Source: Brachybacterium aquaticum (GTDB lineage Bacteria > Actinomycetota > Actinomycetes > Actinomycetales > Dermabacteraceae). From it: a DNA stretch of 64,000 nucleotides. The stretch covers positions 3,348,001 to 3,412,000 of the forward strand of contig NZ_JACHLZ010000001.1 of NCBI RefSeq assembly GCF_014204755.1, written 5' to 3'. The notes under the pieces are model-generated. The model ran no database searches. It saw only the letters and a list, made by a program, of their open reading frames with translations, and was not told the origin of the DNA. A program made the position numbers and the translations under genes. Below, in pieces: positions 53,916 through 62,264 of the stretch (within the stretch, counting starts at the first letter, position 1; every line of letters starts with the position of its first letter).

Positions 53916-54268
53916 ACATGCCGCCTCAGGCCGCGAGCGCCGCCAGGTCCACGCGCACAGGGGCGAGGTCCGTCAGCTCCACCTCGAGGGCGCAGTTCCC
54001 GTGGCGCACCCGGTGCACGCCGAGCGCGCCGGGGCCGAGAGCACGCAGGGCGAGCACCGTGACCGCGCCCTCCGACCAGGTCATGTCGACCGCGATCCCG
54101 GGCCGGGCCCGCAGCCCGCGCACGGTCCCGTCGGCCATCGCCGCAGGCAGCGCGGGCAGCAGCGCGATCTCCCCGCGATGGCTCTGGACCAGGCACTCCG
54201 CGAGCGCGGCGACGATGCCGAAGTTCCCGTCGATTCGGAACGGGGGATGTTCGGAGAACAGGCTGGGG

Positions 54269-54313
54269 TACAGCCCGGTCCGGTACAGCCCGGTCCGGTA
54301 CAGCCCGGACCGA
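54269..54313. repeat. Three 15-bp repeats inside the GH95 pseudogene
   Basis: GTACAGCCCGGTCCG at 54269-54283 and 54284-54298, and with one change at 54299-54313. On the coding strand it encodes repeated Gly-Leu-Tyr-Arg-Thr just before the conserved HPPFRIDGNFG block, an insertion absent from the family as I know it. Confidence 0.88.
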
Positions 54314-55163
54314 TCCCGCTCGCCCTCGCGCTCGGCGGGGCGGAGGTACAGCTCCAGCAGTGCCTGCACCCGCTCGGGCCGGCCGAGCCGCGCCCACAGG
54401 CACGCCTTCCACACGAGCGACCAGCCGGTCGCCTCGTCCCCGCGCGCCAGCAGCGACCGCTCCGCCGCGGCCTCCTCCGCAGGGCTCGTCGCCTGCTCGC
54501 CGGGGTAGAGGAAGCCGAGGTGGGAGACGTGCCGGTGGTGCGGCTCGACCTCCGCGAGATCGTCGCGATGCCACTCGAGCACGCGCCCGTCGTCCCCGAT
54601 CCGCACCCCGGGCACGAGGCCCAGCAGGGAGGCGGCCTGCTGGACCACGGGGTCGCCCGTGCCCCCCAGCCGCTCCGCGGCGGCGATCACGTGCTCGACC
54701 GCCTCGCGCAGCGCCGGGAAGCTGCGCGCGGCGAGCTCGTCCTCCGTGGCGCCCTCGAAGCGGGACAGGGAGTCCAGCTCCCGCTCGAGCCACAGCCCGG
54801 CCACCGGCCAGCTCGCCCAGGACGCGTCCCCGCACCGGGCCGGTGTACCCCCAGGGATCGGTGTTGTGGTGCGCGGTCCAGCCGTCGGCCCCGTAGAGGC
54901 GGTGGGCGGTCTCCCGCCCGGGCTCGCGCAGCATCGCCACGAACTCCCCGGGCGCGGCGGAGGCCTCGGGGACGTGGGCGATGCCGGCGCCCCAGTGGTT
55001 CATCTCGAGGTTGATGTTCGTGGTGTAGTTCGAGGACCAGGGCGCCTCGAGCTCGGCCTTCCAGATCCCCTGCAGGGTCGCGGGCGGCAGGCCGGGACGC
55101 GACGACGCCGCCAGCAGGTAGCGGCCGTAGGCGAAGACGGTGGTGAGCTGCTCGGACTCCGGA

Positions 55164-55179
55164 GAGCCGGTGAGCCGGT
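55164..55179. repeat. 8-bp tandem duplication causing a frameshift
   Basis: GAGCCGGT at 55164-55171 is repeated at 55172-55179 and followed by a further GAGC. Eight bases are not a multiple of three, so the second copy breaks the glycosidase frame. Loss of one copy by slippage would restore the frame locally. Confidence 0.85.
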
Positions 55180-56202
55180 GAGCTGCAGCGACACCTCGTC
55201 CGTGCCGGGTGCGGGATGGGCGCGGTGCCGGGTGCGCAGCTTTTCCTCGCCGCGGGCGAGCGCGGCGGCGGCCTGAGCGCGCGCCTCGGCGAGCACAGCG
55301 CGCAGGTCCCGGTTCGGCGCCCTGCCGAGGCCCTGCCAGCTGGTCGCGATGGCGCACACGACGAGCAGCCGTTCGGCCTCGCGGCGCGCGTGCACCACGA
55401 CCGCCGCGCGCGTCGGCCCGTCTGCCGCCCAGGCGATCTTGTGCTCGTCGCGGAAGTCCGCGGCGCGGAGGTCCGACGGGACGGGCAGCACCAGGTCGAG
55501 AGCGGCCTCGTGCGCGGGGTCGGGGACACCGGCCTCGGAGTCGACGGCCCCCGCGGAGTCCAAGCCCGCGGAGACGTCGGTGCGCATCTCCTCGAGCAGC
55601 GGCGACGTCCACTCGAGCACCACGCGGTCGCCCTCGGGGCAGGGGAGGGCGTGCACCAGCACCTCGTCGGCCCGGCTGAGGAACGAGACCTGCTCGCCGT
55701 CGCTGGCGGTCACCACGTGCTCGGACCGCTCGAGGTCCAGGACGCGCTCGACCGACGGGGCCGACCCGTCGACCGCAGACTTCGCGGCGCCCGGCCCGTC
55801 GGCCGGAGAGACCGCATCGGCCGCGGAGCCCCCGTCGGCCGCAGAGTCCCCGTCGGCCGAGCCGCCCCCGCCCTCGAACCGGACCACGAGGTCCCCGAGG
55901 GGGACGTACGCCTGCGACAAGGAGGCACCGAGTCGTTCGATCTCTCGCTGGGCGCCCGCCGCGTCGCCGGACTCGAACAGGGCGCGCGAGCGGGAGAGCG
56001 CGGTCTCCGCGTCGAGGTGCGAGGTGCGGTGGGGGGCGTCGACGTCCGGGGCGCCGGACCAGAGCGTCGACTCGTTCAGCGAGAAGCGTGCCCGGGCGGG
56101 ATCGCCCCAGGCCATCGCCCCGATCCGGCCGTTACCGAGGGGAAGCGCGTCCCGCCAGCTTGTGGCCGGGCCGTATCGGCGGAGTGCGAGGGGAGAAGTC
56201 AC

Positions 56203-56517
56203 GGGAGGCCCTTCCGAGGGGGGCGAAGGCTGGGTCGTGAGCGGTGCGGAGGTGGCGAGGGGTCGGGGGGCGCCCTGGTCGTGGCGTCGTCCTCGAGCGC
56301 GGTGTCCCGTGCAGGGAGACGCTGAACTGTCTTCGTAGGCGGGACGATATGAACTCGACCACAGCGTGCCATCTATTGCCCCGCCGACAGGTGGCGACTC
56401 GTGCCCGGCATGCGCTTGCCGAACCCGCTGTCCCCATGGTTGAATACCCGAGATGGAAAGCGGTTACCGCCCGCGATGAGGCGCGGCGGGCCCCCAGCAC
56501 GGAAGAGAGCACCTCCC
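56203..56517. other. 315-bp intergenic region between divergent GH95 and Gfo/Idh genes
   Basis: No gene is supported here. The first 100 bp are G-rich spacer upstream of the GH95 start. From about 56340 to 56470 composition becomes AT-richer (TATGAACTC, TCTATTGCC, TTGAATACCC), the likely promoter zone of the plus-strand operon. It holds the operator-like site at 56454-56468. The longer Gfo/Idh frame that enters this region (from 56401) is rejected as a start. Confidence 0.6.
56454..56468 (+). promoter_or_regulatory. LacI-type (cre-like) operator before the Gfo/Idh operon
   Basis: TGGAAAGCGGTTACC has the central CG and imperfect dyad (GGAAAGC/GGTTACC, five of seven positions symmetrical) typical of LacI-family sites. 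It is 50 bp upstream of the first gene. No LacI gene is adjacent; the one at 62261 is the nearest candidate. Confidence 0.5.
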
Positions 56518-57681
56518 ATGACAGAACGCAGGATCGGGATCATCGTCAACGGCGCCACCGGGCGCATGGGCTACCGCCAGCACCTGGTGCGCTCGCTGCT
56601 CGCGATCCGCGAGCAGGGCGGGGTGGAGCTGGCCGACGGGGACCGGCTCATGCCCGACCTGCTGCTCGTCGGCCGCAACGAGGAGAAGCTGCGCGGCGTC
56701 GCCGAGAAGCACGGCCTGGCCAGCTGGACGACCGATGTCGACGAGGCGCTCGCGAACCCGGACTACGAGGTCTACGTCGACGCGCTGGTGACCAACCTCC
56801 GCGTCGCGAACCTCAAGAAGGCGATCGCCGCCGGCAAGGCGATCTGCACCGAGAAGCCCACCGCCGAGTCCTTCGAGGACGCGCTCGAGCTCGCGCGCCT
56901 GGCGAAGGAGGCCGGGGTCGTCAACGGCGTCGTCCACGACAAGCTCTACCTCCCCGGCCTGCTCAAGCTGCGCCGCCTGATCGACGCGGGCTTCTTCGGC
57001 GAGATCCTCTCCGTGCGCGGCGAGTTCGGGTACTGGGTCTACGAAGGCGACTGGCAGAGCGCCCAGCGTCCCTCCTGGAACTACCGCTCCGAGGACGGCG
57101 GCGGCATCGTCGCGGACATGTTCCCCCACTGGAACTACGTCATCGAGGAGCTGTTCGGCCGCGTCGAGGACGTCTACGCCCAGACCGCCACCCACATCGG
57201 CACCCGCTGGGACGAGAAGGGCCAGGAGTACACCGCCACCGCCGACGACGCGGCCTACGGCGTGTTCCGCCTCGAGGGCGGCACCGTGGTCCAGATGAAC
57301 TCCAGCTGGGACGTGCGCGTGCACCGCGACGAGCTGGTCGAGTTCCAGGTCGACGGCACCGAGGGCTCCGCCGTGGTGGGTCTGCACGGCGCCCGCATCC
57401 AGCCCCGCGAGGCGACGCCGAAGCCCGTGTGGAACCCCGACGTCAAGGACGGCCACGACTACCGCGCCGACTGGATCGAGGTCCCGGACAACGCCGCCCC
57501 CGACGGTTTCGACAACGGCTTCAAGGTGCAGTGGGAGGACTTCCTGCGCCACTACATCGAAGGACGTGAATACCCCTTCGACTTCCTCTCCGGCGCCCGC
57601 GGCGTGCGCCTTGCCGAGGCGGGGCTCGCCAGCTCCGCCGAGGGTCGCCGCATCACCCTCGACCCGCTGACGGAGGTGTGA
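56518..57681 (+). CDS. Gfo/Idh/MocA-family oxidoreductase
   Basis: 387 residues from ATG 56518 (MTERRIGIIVNGATGRMGYR). The N-terminal Rossmann motif is GATGRMG. The family EKP motif is in AIAAGKAICTEKPTAESFED at about residue 118, and the C-terminal domain includes ADMFPHWNYVIEELFG, giving the metal- or substrate-site histidine. Such enzymes oxidise or reduce hydroxyls of sugars or inositols with NAD(P). First of a three-gene operon with DUF993 and an isomerase; the substrate is unknown. Confidence 0.9.
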   Translation: MTERRIGIIVNGATGRMGYRQHLVRSLLAIREQGGVELADGDRLMPDLLLVGRNEEKLRGVAEKHGLASWTTDVDEALANPDYEVYVDALVTNLRVANLKKAIAAGKAICTEKPTAESFEDALELARLAKEAGVVNGVVHDKLYLPGLLKLRRLIDAGFFGEILSVRGEFGYWVYEGDWQSAQRPSWNYRSEDGGGIVADMFPHWNYVIEELFGRVEDVYAQTATHIGTRWDEKGQEYTATADDAAYGVFRLEGGTVVQMNSSWDVRVHRDELVEFQVDGTEGSAVVGLHGARIQPREATPKPVWNPDVKDGHDYRADWIEVPDNAAPDGFDNGFKVQWEDFLRHYIEGREYPFDFLSGARGVRLAEAGLASSAEGRRITLDPLTEV

Positions 57682-57683
57682 GC

Positions 57684-58991
57684 ATGAGCGAGTCCCTGCA
57701 GCTCACCCTGCTCGACGAGGACGGCTCCCTGCGACGCCTGGACGTCGACCCCGCCCCGGCCTTCGCGCCGCCCACCGCGCCGCTGCGCTCCCGCGTCGTC
57801 TACGCCGCGGTGCACGTGGTGCCGAAGGTCCACGGCGACAACACCCCCGGCGCCCCGGCGGACGTCGACTGGGACCCGACCCTCGCCTTCCGCCGCACCA
57901 TGTGGTCCCGCGGCCTCGGGGTGGCCGACGCGATGGACACCGCCCAGCGCAACATGGGCCTGGGCCCCGCGGCGACCCGCGAGCTCATCTCCCGCACGGC
58001 CGAGGCCGCCCGCGAGGCGCTCGCCGATCCCGCGATCGCGGCGGTCTTCCGGCCCGGTGCGACGGTCGCCGACCTCGTCGTCGCCGGGGTCAACACCGAC
58101 CAGCGCAGCGAGAGCGCGCTGAGCCTCGACGAGATCGTCGACGCCTACGTGGAGCAGCTGCGCGCCACCGAGGCGAGCGGCGCCGGGGCCGTGCTCATGG
58201 CCAGCCGCCATCTCGCGGCCGCCGCGACCTCCGCCGCGGACTACGAGGACGTCTACCGCCGCGTGCTCGCCGAGGCCACCGCGCCGGTGGTCCTGCACTG
58301 GCTCGGCACCGCCTTCGACCCGCAGCTGGCGGGCTACTTCGGCAGCGACGCCCCCGAGGTCGGGGCGGAGACGCTGCTGCGCATCATCGGCGAGGACCCC
58401 GCCCGCATCCGCGGCGTGAAGATGAGTCTGCTGGACGACGCCGCCGAGATCGCCGTGCGCGAGCGCCTACCCAAGGGCGTGCGCATGCTCACCGGCGACG
58501 ACTTCCACTTCTCCCACCTCATCGTCGGCGACGGCACCTCGACGGGAGAGGCCGACGAGGCCCAGGCGCCGGGGGAGTACTCCGACGCGCTGCTCGGCGC
58601 CTTCGCCGCGACCGCGCCTGCCGCGTCGGCCGCCGTGCAGGCGCTCGACGCCGGGGATCCTGCGGAGGCGCGGCGCATCCTCGACGCCTCCGAGCAGCTC
58701 GCCCGGCACGTCTTCTCCGCCCCCACCTACCACTACAAGACCGGCGTCGCGTTCCTGGCCTGGCTGAACGGACACCAGCAGGCCTTCCAGATGGTGGCCG
58801 GCATGCACTCCGCGCGCAGCCTGCCTCACCTCTCGCGCACCCTCGAGCTCGCCGCTACCACCGGCAACCTCGAGGATCCGGCCCTCGCCGCCGAGCGCTG
58901 GCACGCGATGCTGGCCGTGAACGGGTACGACGTCACCGGCGAGGGTGCGGGCAGCGAGAACGCCGACCAGCTCCAGGGAGCTTCCCGATGA
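57684..58991 (+). CDS. DUF993 family protein (aldolase-like barrel)
   Basis: 435 residues from ATG 57684, seven bases after GGAGG; a GTG at 57678 is less well spaced. The chain reads as a DapA/aldolase-type barrel: LAFRRTMWSRGLGVADAMDT, VLMASRHLAAAATSAADYED, TAPVVLHWLGTAFDPQLAGY and RIRGVKMSLLDDAAEIAVRE, with a lysine in KMS that could form a Schiff base. No biochemical role is established for DUF993 as far as I know. Its position between a sugar oxidoreductase and an isomerase suggests cleavage or rearrangement of an oxidised sugar. The stop overlaps the next start (ATGA). Confidence 0.85.
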   Translation: MSESLQLTLLDEDGSLRRLDVDPAPAFAPPTAPLRSRVVYAAVHVVPKVHGDNTPGAPADVDWDPTLAFRRTMWSRGLGVADAMDTAQRNMGLGPAATRELISRTAEAAREALADPAIAAVFRPGATVADLVVAGVNTDQRSESALSLDEIVDAYVEQLRATEASGAGAVLMASRHLAAAATSAADYEDVYRRVLAEATAPVVLHWLGTAFDPQLAGYFGSDAPEVGAETLLRIIGEDPARIRGVKMSLLDDAAEIAVRERLPKGVRMLTGDDFHFSHLIVGDGTSTGEADEAQAPGEYSDALLGAFAATAPAASAAVQALDAGDPAEARRILDASEQLARHVFSAPTYHYKTGVAFLAWLNGHQQAFQMVAGMHSARSLPHLSRTLELAATTGNLEDPALAAERWHAMLAVNGYDVTGEGAGSENADQLQGASR

Positions 58992-59842
58992 CCCCGCAGA
59001 CCGCCGGCCCCGCCCCGCGCCTGTCCATCAACCGCTGGACCTGCCGCACCACCCCTCTGCAGGACTTCCTCGAGGCCACCGCTGCCCACGGCATCGAGGC
59101 CGTGGGCCTGTGGCGTCAGGACGTCGAGGAGGTGGGGCTGCCGGCCCTGCGCCGCCGCGTCGACGACGCCGGACTGCGCGTGACGAGCCTGTGCCGCGGC
59201 GGGTTCCTCACCACGGCCGACGAGACGGACCGCGCCGCGGCGCTCGAGGACAACCGCCGCGCGATCGACGAGGCGGTCGCCCTCGGTGCGCCCACGCTCG
59301 TCATGGTCGTCGGCGGACTGACCCGCGAGGACAAGGACCTCGTCGCCGCGCGCGAGCGCGTCACCGAGAACATCGCGACCCTCGCCCCGTACGCCGAGGA
59401 CGCCGGGATCACCCTCTCCCTCGAGCCGATGCACCCCATGTTCGCGGCCGACCGGGCAGTGCTCTCCACCACCCACCAGGCCCTCGACATCGCCGAGGCC
59501 GTGGGCAGCGACGCCGTGGGGGTCGTGGTGGACACCTACCACGTGTGGTGGGACCCGGCCCTGGCCTCCGCGATCACCCGCGCCGCCGAGACGAACCGGC
59601 TGCTCTGCTACCAGGTGTGCGACTGGAACCTGCCGCTGGCCGCCGAGCCGCTGTTCTCCCGCGGCTACATGGGCGACGGCTTCGTCGACTTCCCCGCGAT
59701 CACCACGCTGATCAGGGACGCCGGATACACCGGGGACATCGAGGTCGAGATCTTCAACGAGGACGTGTGGGCGACCCCGGTCGAGGAGTCGCTCGGGATC
59801 GTCAAGGACCGCTACCTGGAGCTCGTGCTGCCCCACGCGTGA
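58988..59842 (+). CDS. Sugar phosphate isomerase/epimerase (AP-endonuclease-2 fold)
   Basis: 284 residues starting in the ATGA overlap. The TIM-barrel metal ligands are recognisable in ITLSLEPMHPMF (Glu), VGVVVDTYHVWWDP (Asp and His), CYQVCDWNLPL and GDIEVEIFNEDVW (Glu). This matches the IolE/IolI/hydroxypyruvate-isomerase group. It would act on the keto or enol product of the Gfo/Idh enzyme and completes the operon. Substrate unknown. Confidence 0.88.
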   Translation: MTPQTAGPAPRLSINRWTCRTTPLQDFLEATAAHGIEAVGLWRQDVEEVGLPALRRRVDDAGLRVTSLCRGGFLTTADETDRAAALEDNRRAIDEAVALGAPTLVMVVGGLTREDKDLVAARERVTENIATLAPYAEDAGITLSLEPMHPMFAADRAVLSTTHQALDIAEAVGSDAVGVVVDTYHVWWDPALASAITRAAETNRLLCYQVCDWNLPLAAEPLFSRGYMGDGFVDFPAITTLIRDAGYTGDIEVEIFNEDVWATPVEESLGIVKDRYLELVLPHA

Positions 59843-59872
59843 GCGGGGCGGGTGGGAACTGAGAGGACGCCG

Positions 59873-60316
59873 TCAGCGCTCCCCGCGCTGCTCCTGCTCC
59901 GCGCGCCAGCCCTTCTCCTTGGCGATGTACTCGTTGTCCTCGGAGACGAGGGCGGCGATCTCCTCATCGGCGTGGATTCGTCGCACCTCGAGCTTCATCC
60001 CGGGGCCGAGCGGGCAGCGCACCGCCCACGACTCGGCCTCCTCGCGCGAGGCGACCTCGAGGATCCACCAGCCGTTGAACAGCGACTCGGTGGGGCCGTA
60101 GGCGCCGGTCGAGACCGACGGCGGGGTCTGCGAGAAGTCGACCACGAAGTTCGCCTCGTCGGCCGCGTCGGAGAGGCCTTCGCCCGCGCGGAGGACGTCG
60201 GCCTGGATCATCGCCTCGTTGAAGGCGCCCATGGCGTTGACGACCTCCTCGAAGTCGACGTCCTGCGAGGCCGCGAGGGCCGCGTCCGTCGCGCGCATGA
60301 TCAGCATGTACTTCAT
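59873..60316 (-). CDS. YCII/DGPF-domain protein
   Basis: 147 residues beginning MKYMLIMRATDAA, with VVNAMGAFNEAMIQADVLRA, NGWWILEVASREEAESWAVR and the late CPLGPGMKLEVRRI, the ferredoxin-like YCII/DGPF fold often fused or linked to ECF sigma factors. No sigma gene is nearby. Function unknown. Convergent with the isomerase gene, 30 bp apart. Confidence 0.87.
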   Translation of the reverse strand: MKYMLIMRATDAALAASQDVDFEEVVNAMGAFNEAMIQADVLRAGEGLSDAADEANFVVDFSQTPPSVSTGAYGPTESLFNGWWILEVASREEAESWAVRCPLGPGMKLEVRRIHADEEIAALVSEDNEYIAKEKGWRAEQEQRGER

Positions 60317-60698
60317 CGCAGCTCCTCAAGGGCCGGTGGTCGGGGCGAGGTGCCCCGTGCCGCGTTCAGCGTAGGGCCCGGGGCCGACGCTCGCACCATG
60401 GGCGAGGGGGCCGACGGGCTCGTGAGGCCTGGCGCCGCCAGCGAGGGATGCGCGGCGGACGCGGCGCGGAATCTGCAGGATCCAGGCTAGGGAGTCTGCA
60501 GAATCCGGGCTAGAAGGTCTGCAGGATCCGGGTTAGGACGTCTGCGAGATCCAGGCTAGAAGGTCTGCAGGATCCAGGTTAGGATGTCTGCAGAATCCAG
60601 CCCAGCGCATCTGATGGAGCTGGTTCACGAGGTGCGGATCGTGCGTTGCGGGTGATCTGCCTGCGCCGATGCTTCGCCATGACAGGCAGAGGGGGCAG
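60317..60698. other. 382-bp intergenic region with a tandem repeat array
   Basis: No gene is supported. It contains the divergent starts of the YCII gene and the ATPase gene, one GCCGACGGG motif at about 60409, and the 23-bp array at 60472-60609. The part after the array (60610-60690) is AT-richer and is the likely ATPase promoter zone, ending in a GAGGGGGC ribosome-binding site. Confidence 0.6.
60472..60609. repeat. Six 23-bp tandem repeats upstream of the DUF4143 ATPase
   Basis: Units start at 60472, 60495, 60518, 60541, 60564 and 60587. The consensus begins TCTGCAGGATCCRGGYTAGR and each unit carries a CTGCAG or near-match. Units differ at several positions, so the array is not brand new. 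Head-to-tail contiguity with no spacers excludes a CRISPR array. Regular 23-bp spacing (about two helical turns) could suit cooperative protein binding. Confidence 0.92.
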
Positions 60699-61976
60699 AT
60701 GGATACGGGTCAGGAGCTCGGTCGGGCGTATCGCCCACGAATCATCGATCTCGCCGTGCAGCGAGCGCTCGAGGCCGCAGGGGCCGTCGTGATCGAAGGT
60801 GCACGTGCCAGTGGGAAGACGATGACTGCGCTGAACGCGGCGCGCTCCTACGCCTTCGTCGATGACCCCCGGACCCGCCAGCTCCTGGAGATCGCCCCCG
60901 AGGCTCTACTGGAGGGTGAGAGGCCGCGCCTTCTGGACGAGTGGCAGGTGGCCCCTGACATCTGGAATCTGGTGCGGCGAGCGGTCGACCGCTCGGAGTC
61001 CGCGGGGCAGTACCTGCTCACTGGGTCCGCATTGCCCGCCGACGACATCACCCGGCACACGGGGGCAGGGAGGTTCCTCCGGCTGCGACAGCGGACGATG
61101 AGCTGGCACGAGAAGCGCGATGGCGAGCCGGGACGGGTCAGCCTCATGGCTCTGTTCGATGGTGAGCGCCCTGCCGCGTCGACGGGAGGGGAGCCGGCGA
61201 TCGAGTCCGTGATCGACGGCATCGTGCAACCCGGGTTCCCTGCGATGACCGCGCTCGACCATGCGCAGTCCGCACAACGACTGCGCGGATACATCGACGA
61301 GATCGCTCGGACCGACGTGCGCCGGCTGAGCGATGTGCGCCACGGTCCGGACGCGATCCGCCAGCTGATCCGCTCATTGGCCCGCTCCACGGCCTCGGAG
61401 GTCACATACGTGACACTCGCCAAGGACCTTCGGGCCATCGCTTCGAGTATCTCCGCGGAGACCACCCGCGGATACGTCGAACTGCTCGAGCGCCTCTTCG
61501 TCGTCGAGGCGCAGCTGCCCTGGGCGCCGGCTGTGCGCTCGCGAGCACGGCTGCGTCGATCGCCCAAGCTCCATCTGGTCGACCCCTCTCTGGCCGCCGT
61601 TGCACTCGGTGCGGGGCCGGAGGCGCTGCTCGCCGACCTGGAGACGCTGGGACTGCTGTTCGAGAGCGCCGTTGTCCACGATCTCCTCGTCCTCGCCTCG
61701 GCCCAGGACGGGGAGGTGAGGCACTACCGCAACTCCAACGGGAAGGAGATCGACGCGATCGTCCTGCTCCCGGACGGGAGATGGGGGGCCGTGGAGATCA
61801 AGCTCGGGGGCGGACAGATCTCCGCAGGGGTGGCATCGCTCCGCGCTGCGATCGAGGAGATCGACACGAGCGTGGTGGGGGAGCCGGCGTTCTCGCTGGT
61901 CGTCACGGGCACCGGGCCTGTGCTCACCGCGGGGGACGGCACCGTGACCTGCTCGCTCGGCGATCTCGCGCCCTGA
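60699..61976 (+). CDS. AAA-type ATPase with DUF4143 domain
   Basis: 425 residues from ATG 60699 after GAGGGGGCAG. Walker A is VIEGARASGKTMTALNAARS, Walker B-like LLDEWQVAPDIW, sensor region GQYLLTGSALPADD. The C-terminal DUF4143 part has a winged-helix stretch (LAKDLRAIASSISAETTRGY) and a PD-(D/E)xK-like core, NSNGKEIDAIVLLPDGRWGA then VEIKLGGG. These proteins are common, mobile and functionally unclear; defence or toxin roles have been proposed for some relatives. The upstream 23-bp array may be its regulatory DNA. Confidence 0.88.
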   Translation: MDTGQELGRAYRPRIIDLAVQRALEAAGAVVIEGARASGKTMTALNAARSYAFVDDPRTRQLLEIAPEALLEGERPRLLDEWQVAPDIWNLVRRAVDRSESAGQYLLTGSALPADDITRHTGAGRFLRLRQRTMSWHEKRDGEPGRVSLMALFDGERPAASTGGEPAIESVIDGIVQPGFPAMTALDHAQSAQRLRGYIDEIARTDVRRLSDVRHGPDAIRQLIRSLARSTASEVTYVTLAKDLRAIASSISAETTRGYVELLERLFVVEAQLPWAPAVRSRARLRRSPKLHLVDPSLAAVALGAGPEALLADLETLGLLFESAVVHDLLVLASAQDGEVRHYRNSNGKEIDAIVLLPDGRWGAVEIKLGGGQISAGVASLRAAIEEIDTSVVGEPAFSLVVTGTGPVLTAGDGTVTCSLGDLAP

Positions 61977-62003
61977 CTCGGCCGCCCGTGCCAGCCCGGT
62001 CGG

Positions 62004-62264
62004 TCAGCGGCTCCGGCGGGCTTCCCGCTCCCAGAGGAACCCCGTGACGCCGGCGACTGCCAGGCCGATCGCGACCACTGGCGCGAGGATCATCCCTGAC
62101 CTGTTGCGGACGTCCAGCGGATCATCGCCCGTCGCGGACGCTGCGATCGGCCCGACGACGCTGAGCGTGACGGCCACGAGCCACATCGCCACGTAGGGGA
62201 GTGGGCCGCGTGCAGGCGCGTTTCGCTCGGCGGGGGTGGTGCGGTCGGGGCCGGAATGTGTCAT
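62004..62264 (-). CDS. Small two-helix membrane protein
   Basis: 86 residues; its start overlaps the LacI stop by ATGA. Two hydrophobic helices (LPYVAMWLVAVTLSVVGPIA and MILAPVVAIGLAVAGVTGFL) flank a short polar loop, with a basic C-terminus. Not recognised. Coupled translation with a regulator gene is unusual and suggests constant co-expression. It is too short for a transporter on its own. Confidence 0.7.
   Translation of the reverse strand: MTHSGPDRTTPAERNAPARGPLPYVAMWLVAVTLSVVGPIAASATGDDPLDVRNRSGMILAPVVAIGLAVAGVTGFLWEREARRSR

Larger units (their letters stand above)
53926..56202 (-). pseudogene. Decayed GH95 alpha-L-fucosidase-type glycosidase
   Basis: The N-terminal half (start 56202) has the GH95 opening ATSWRDALPLGNGRIGAMAW and FSLNESTLWSGAPDVDAPHR. 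At 55164-55179 an 8-bp tandem duplication (GAGCCGGT twice) shifts the frame; removing one copy joins DEVSLQLTGS to PESEQLTTVFAYGRYLLAAS. Near 54829 one extra G in a G-run shifts it again, joining GYTGPVR to DASWASWPVAGLWLE, and the original frame resumes to 53926 (HHRHVSHLGFLYPGEQ, HPPFRIDGNFG). The original frame meets a stop at 55000. About 60 residues normally present between PALREAV and AAAERLG also appear deleted. Cytoplasmic, no signal peptide. Probably non-functional. Confidence 0.87.

Noticed and set aside
56401-56517. Upstream start for the Gfo/Idh gene at 56401
   Set aside because: It would add 39 Arg/Pro-rich residues and cover the operator-like site. The ATG at 56518 directly precedes the Rossmann motif as in the family.
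60472-60609. CRISPR array
   Set aside because: The 23-bp units are directly adjacent with no unique spacers, they vary internally, and no cas gene is in the window.
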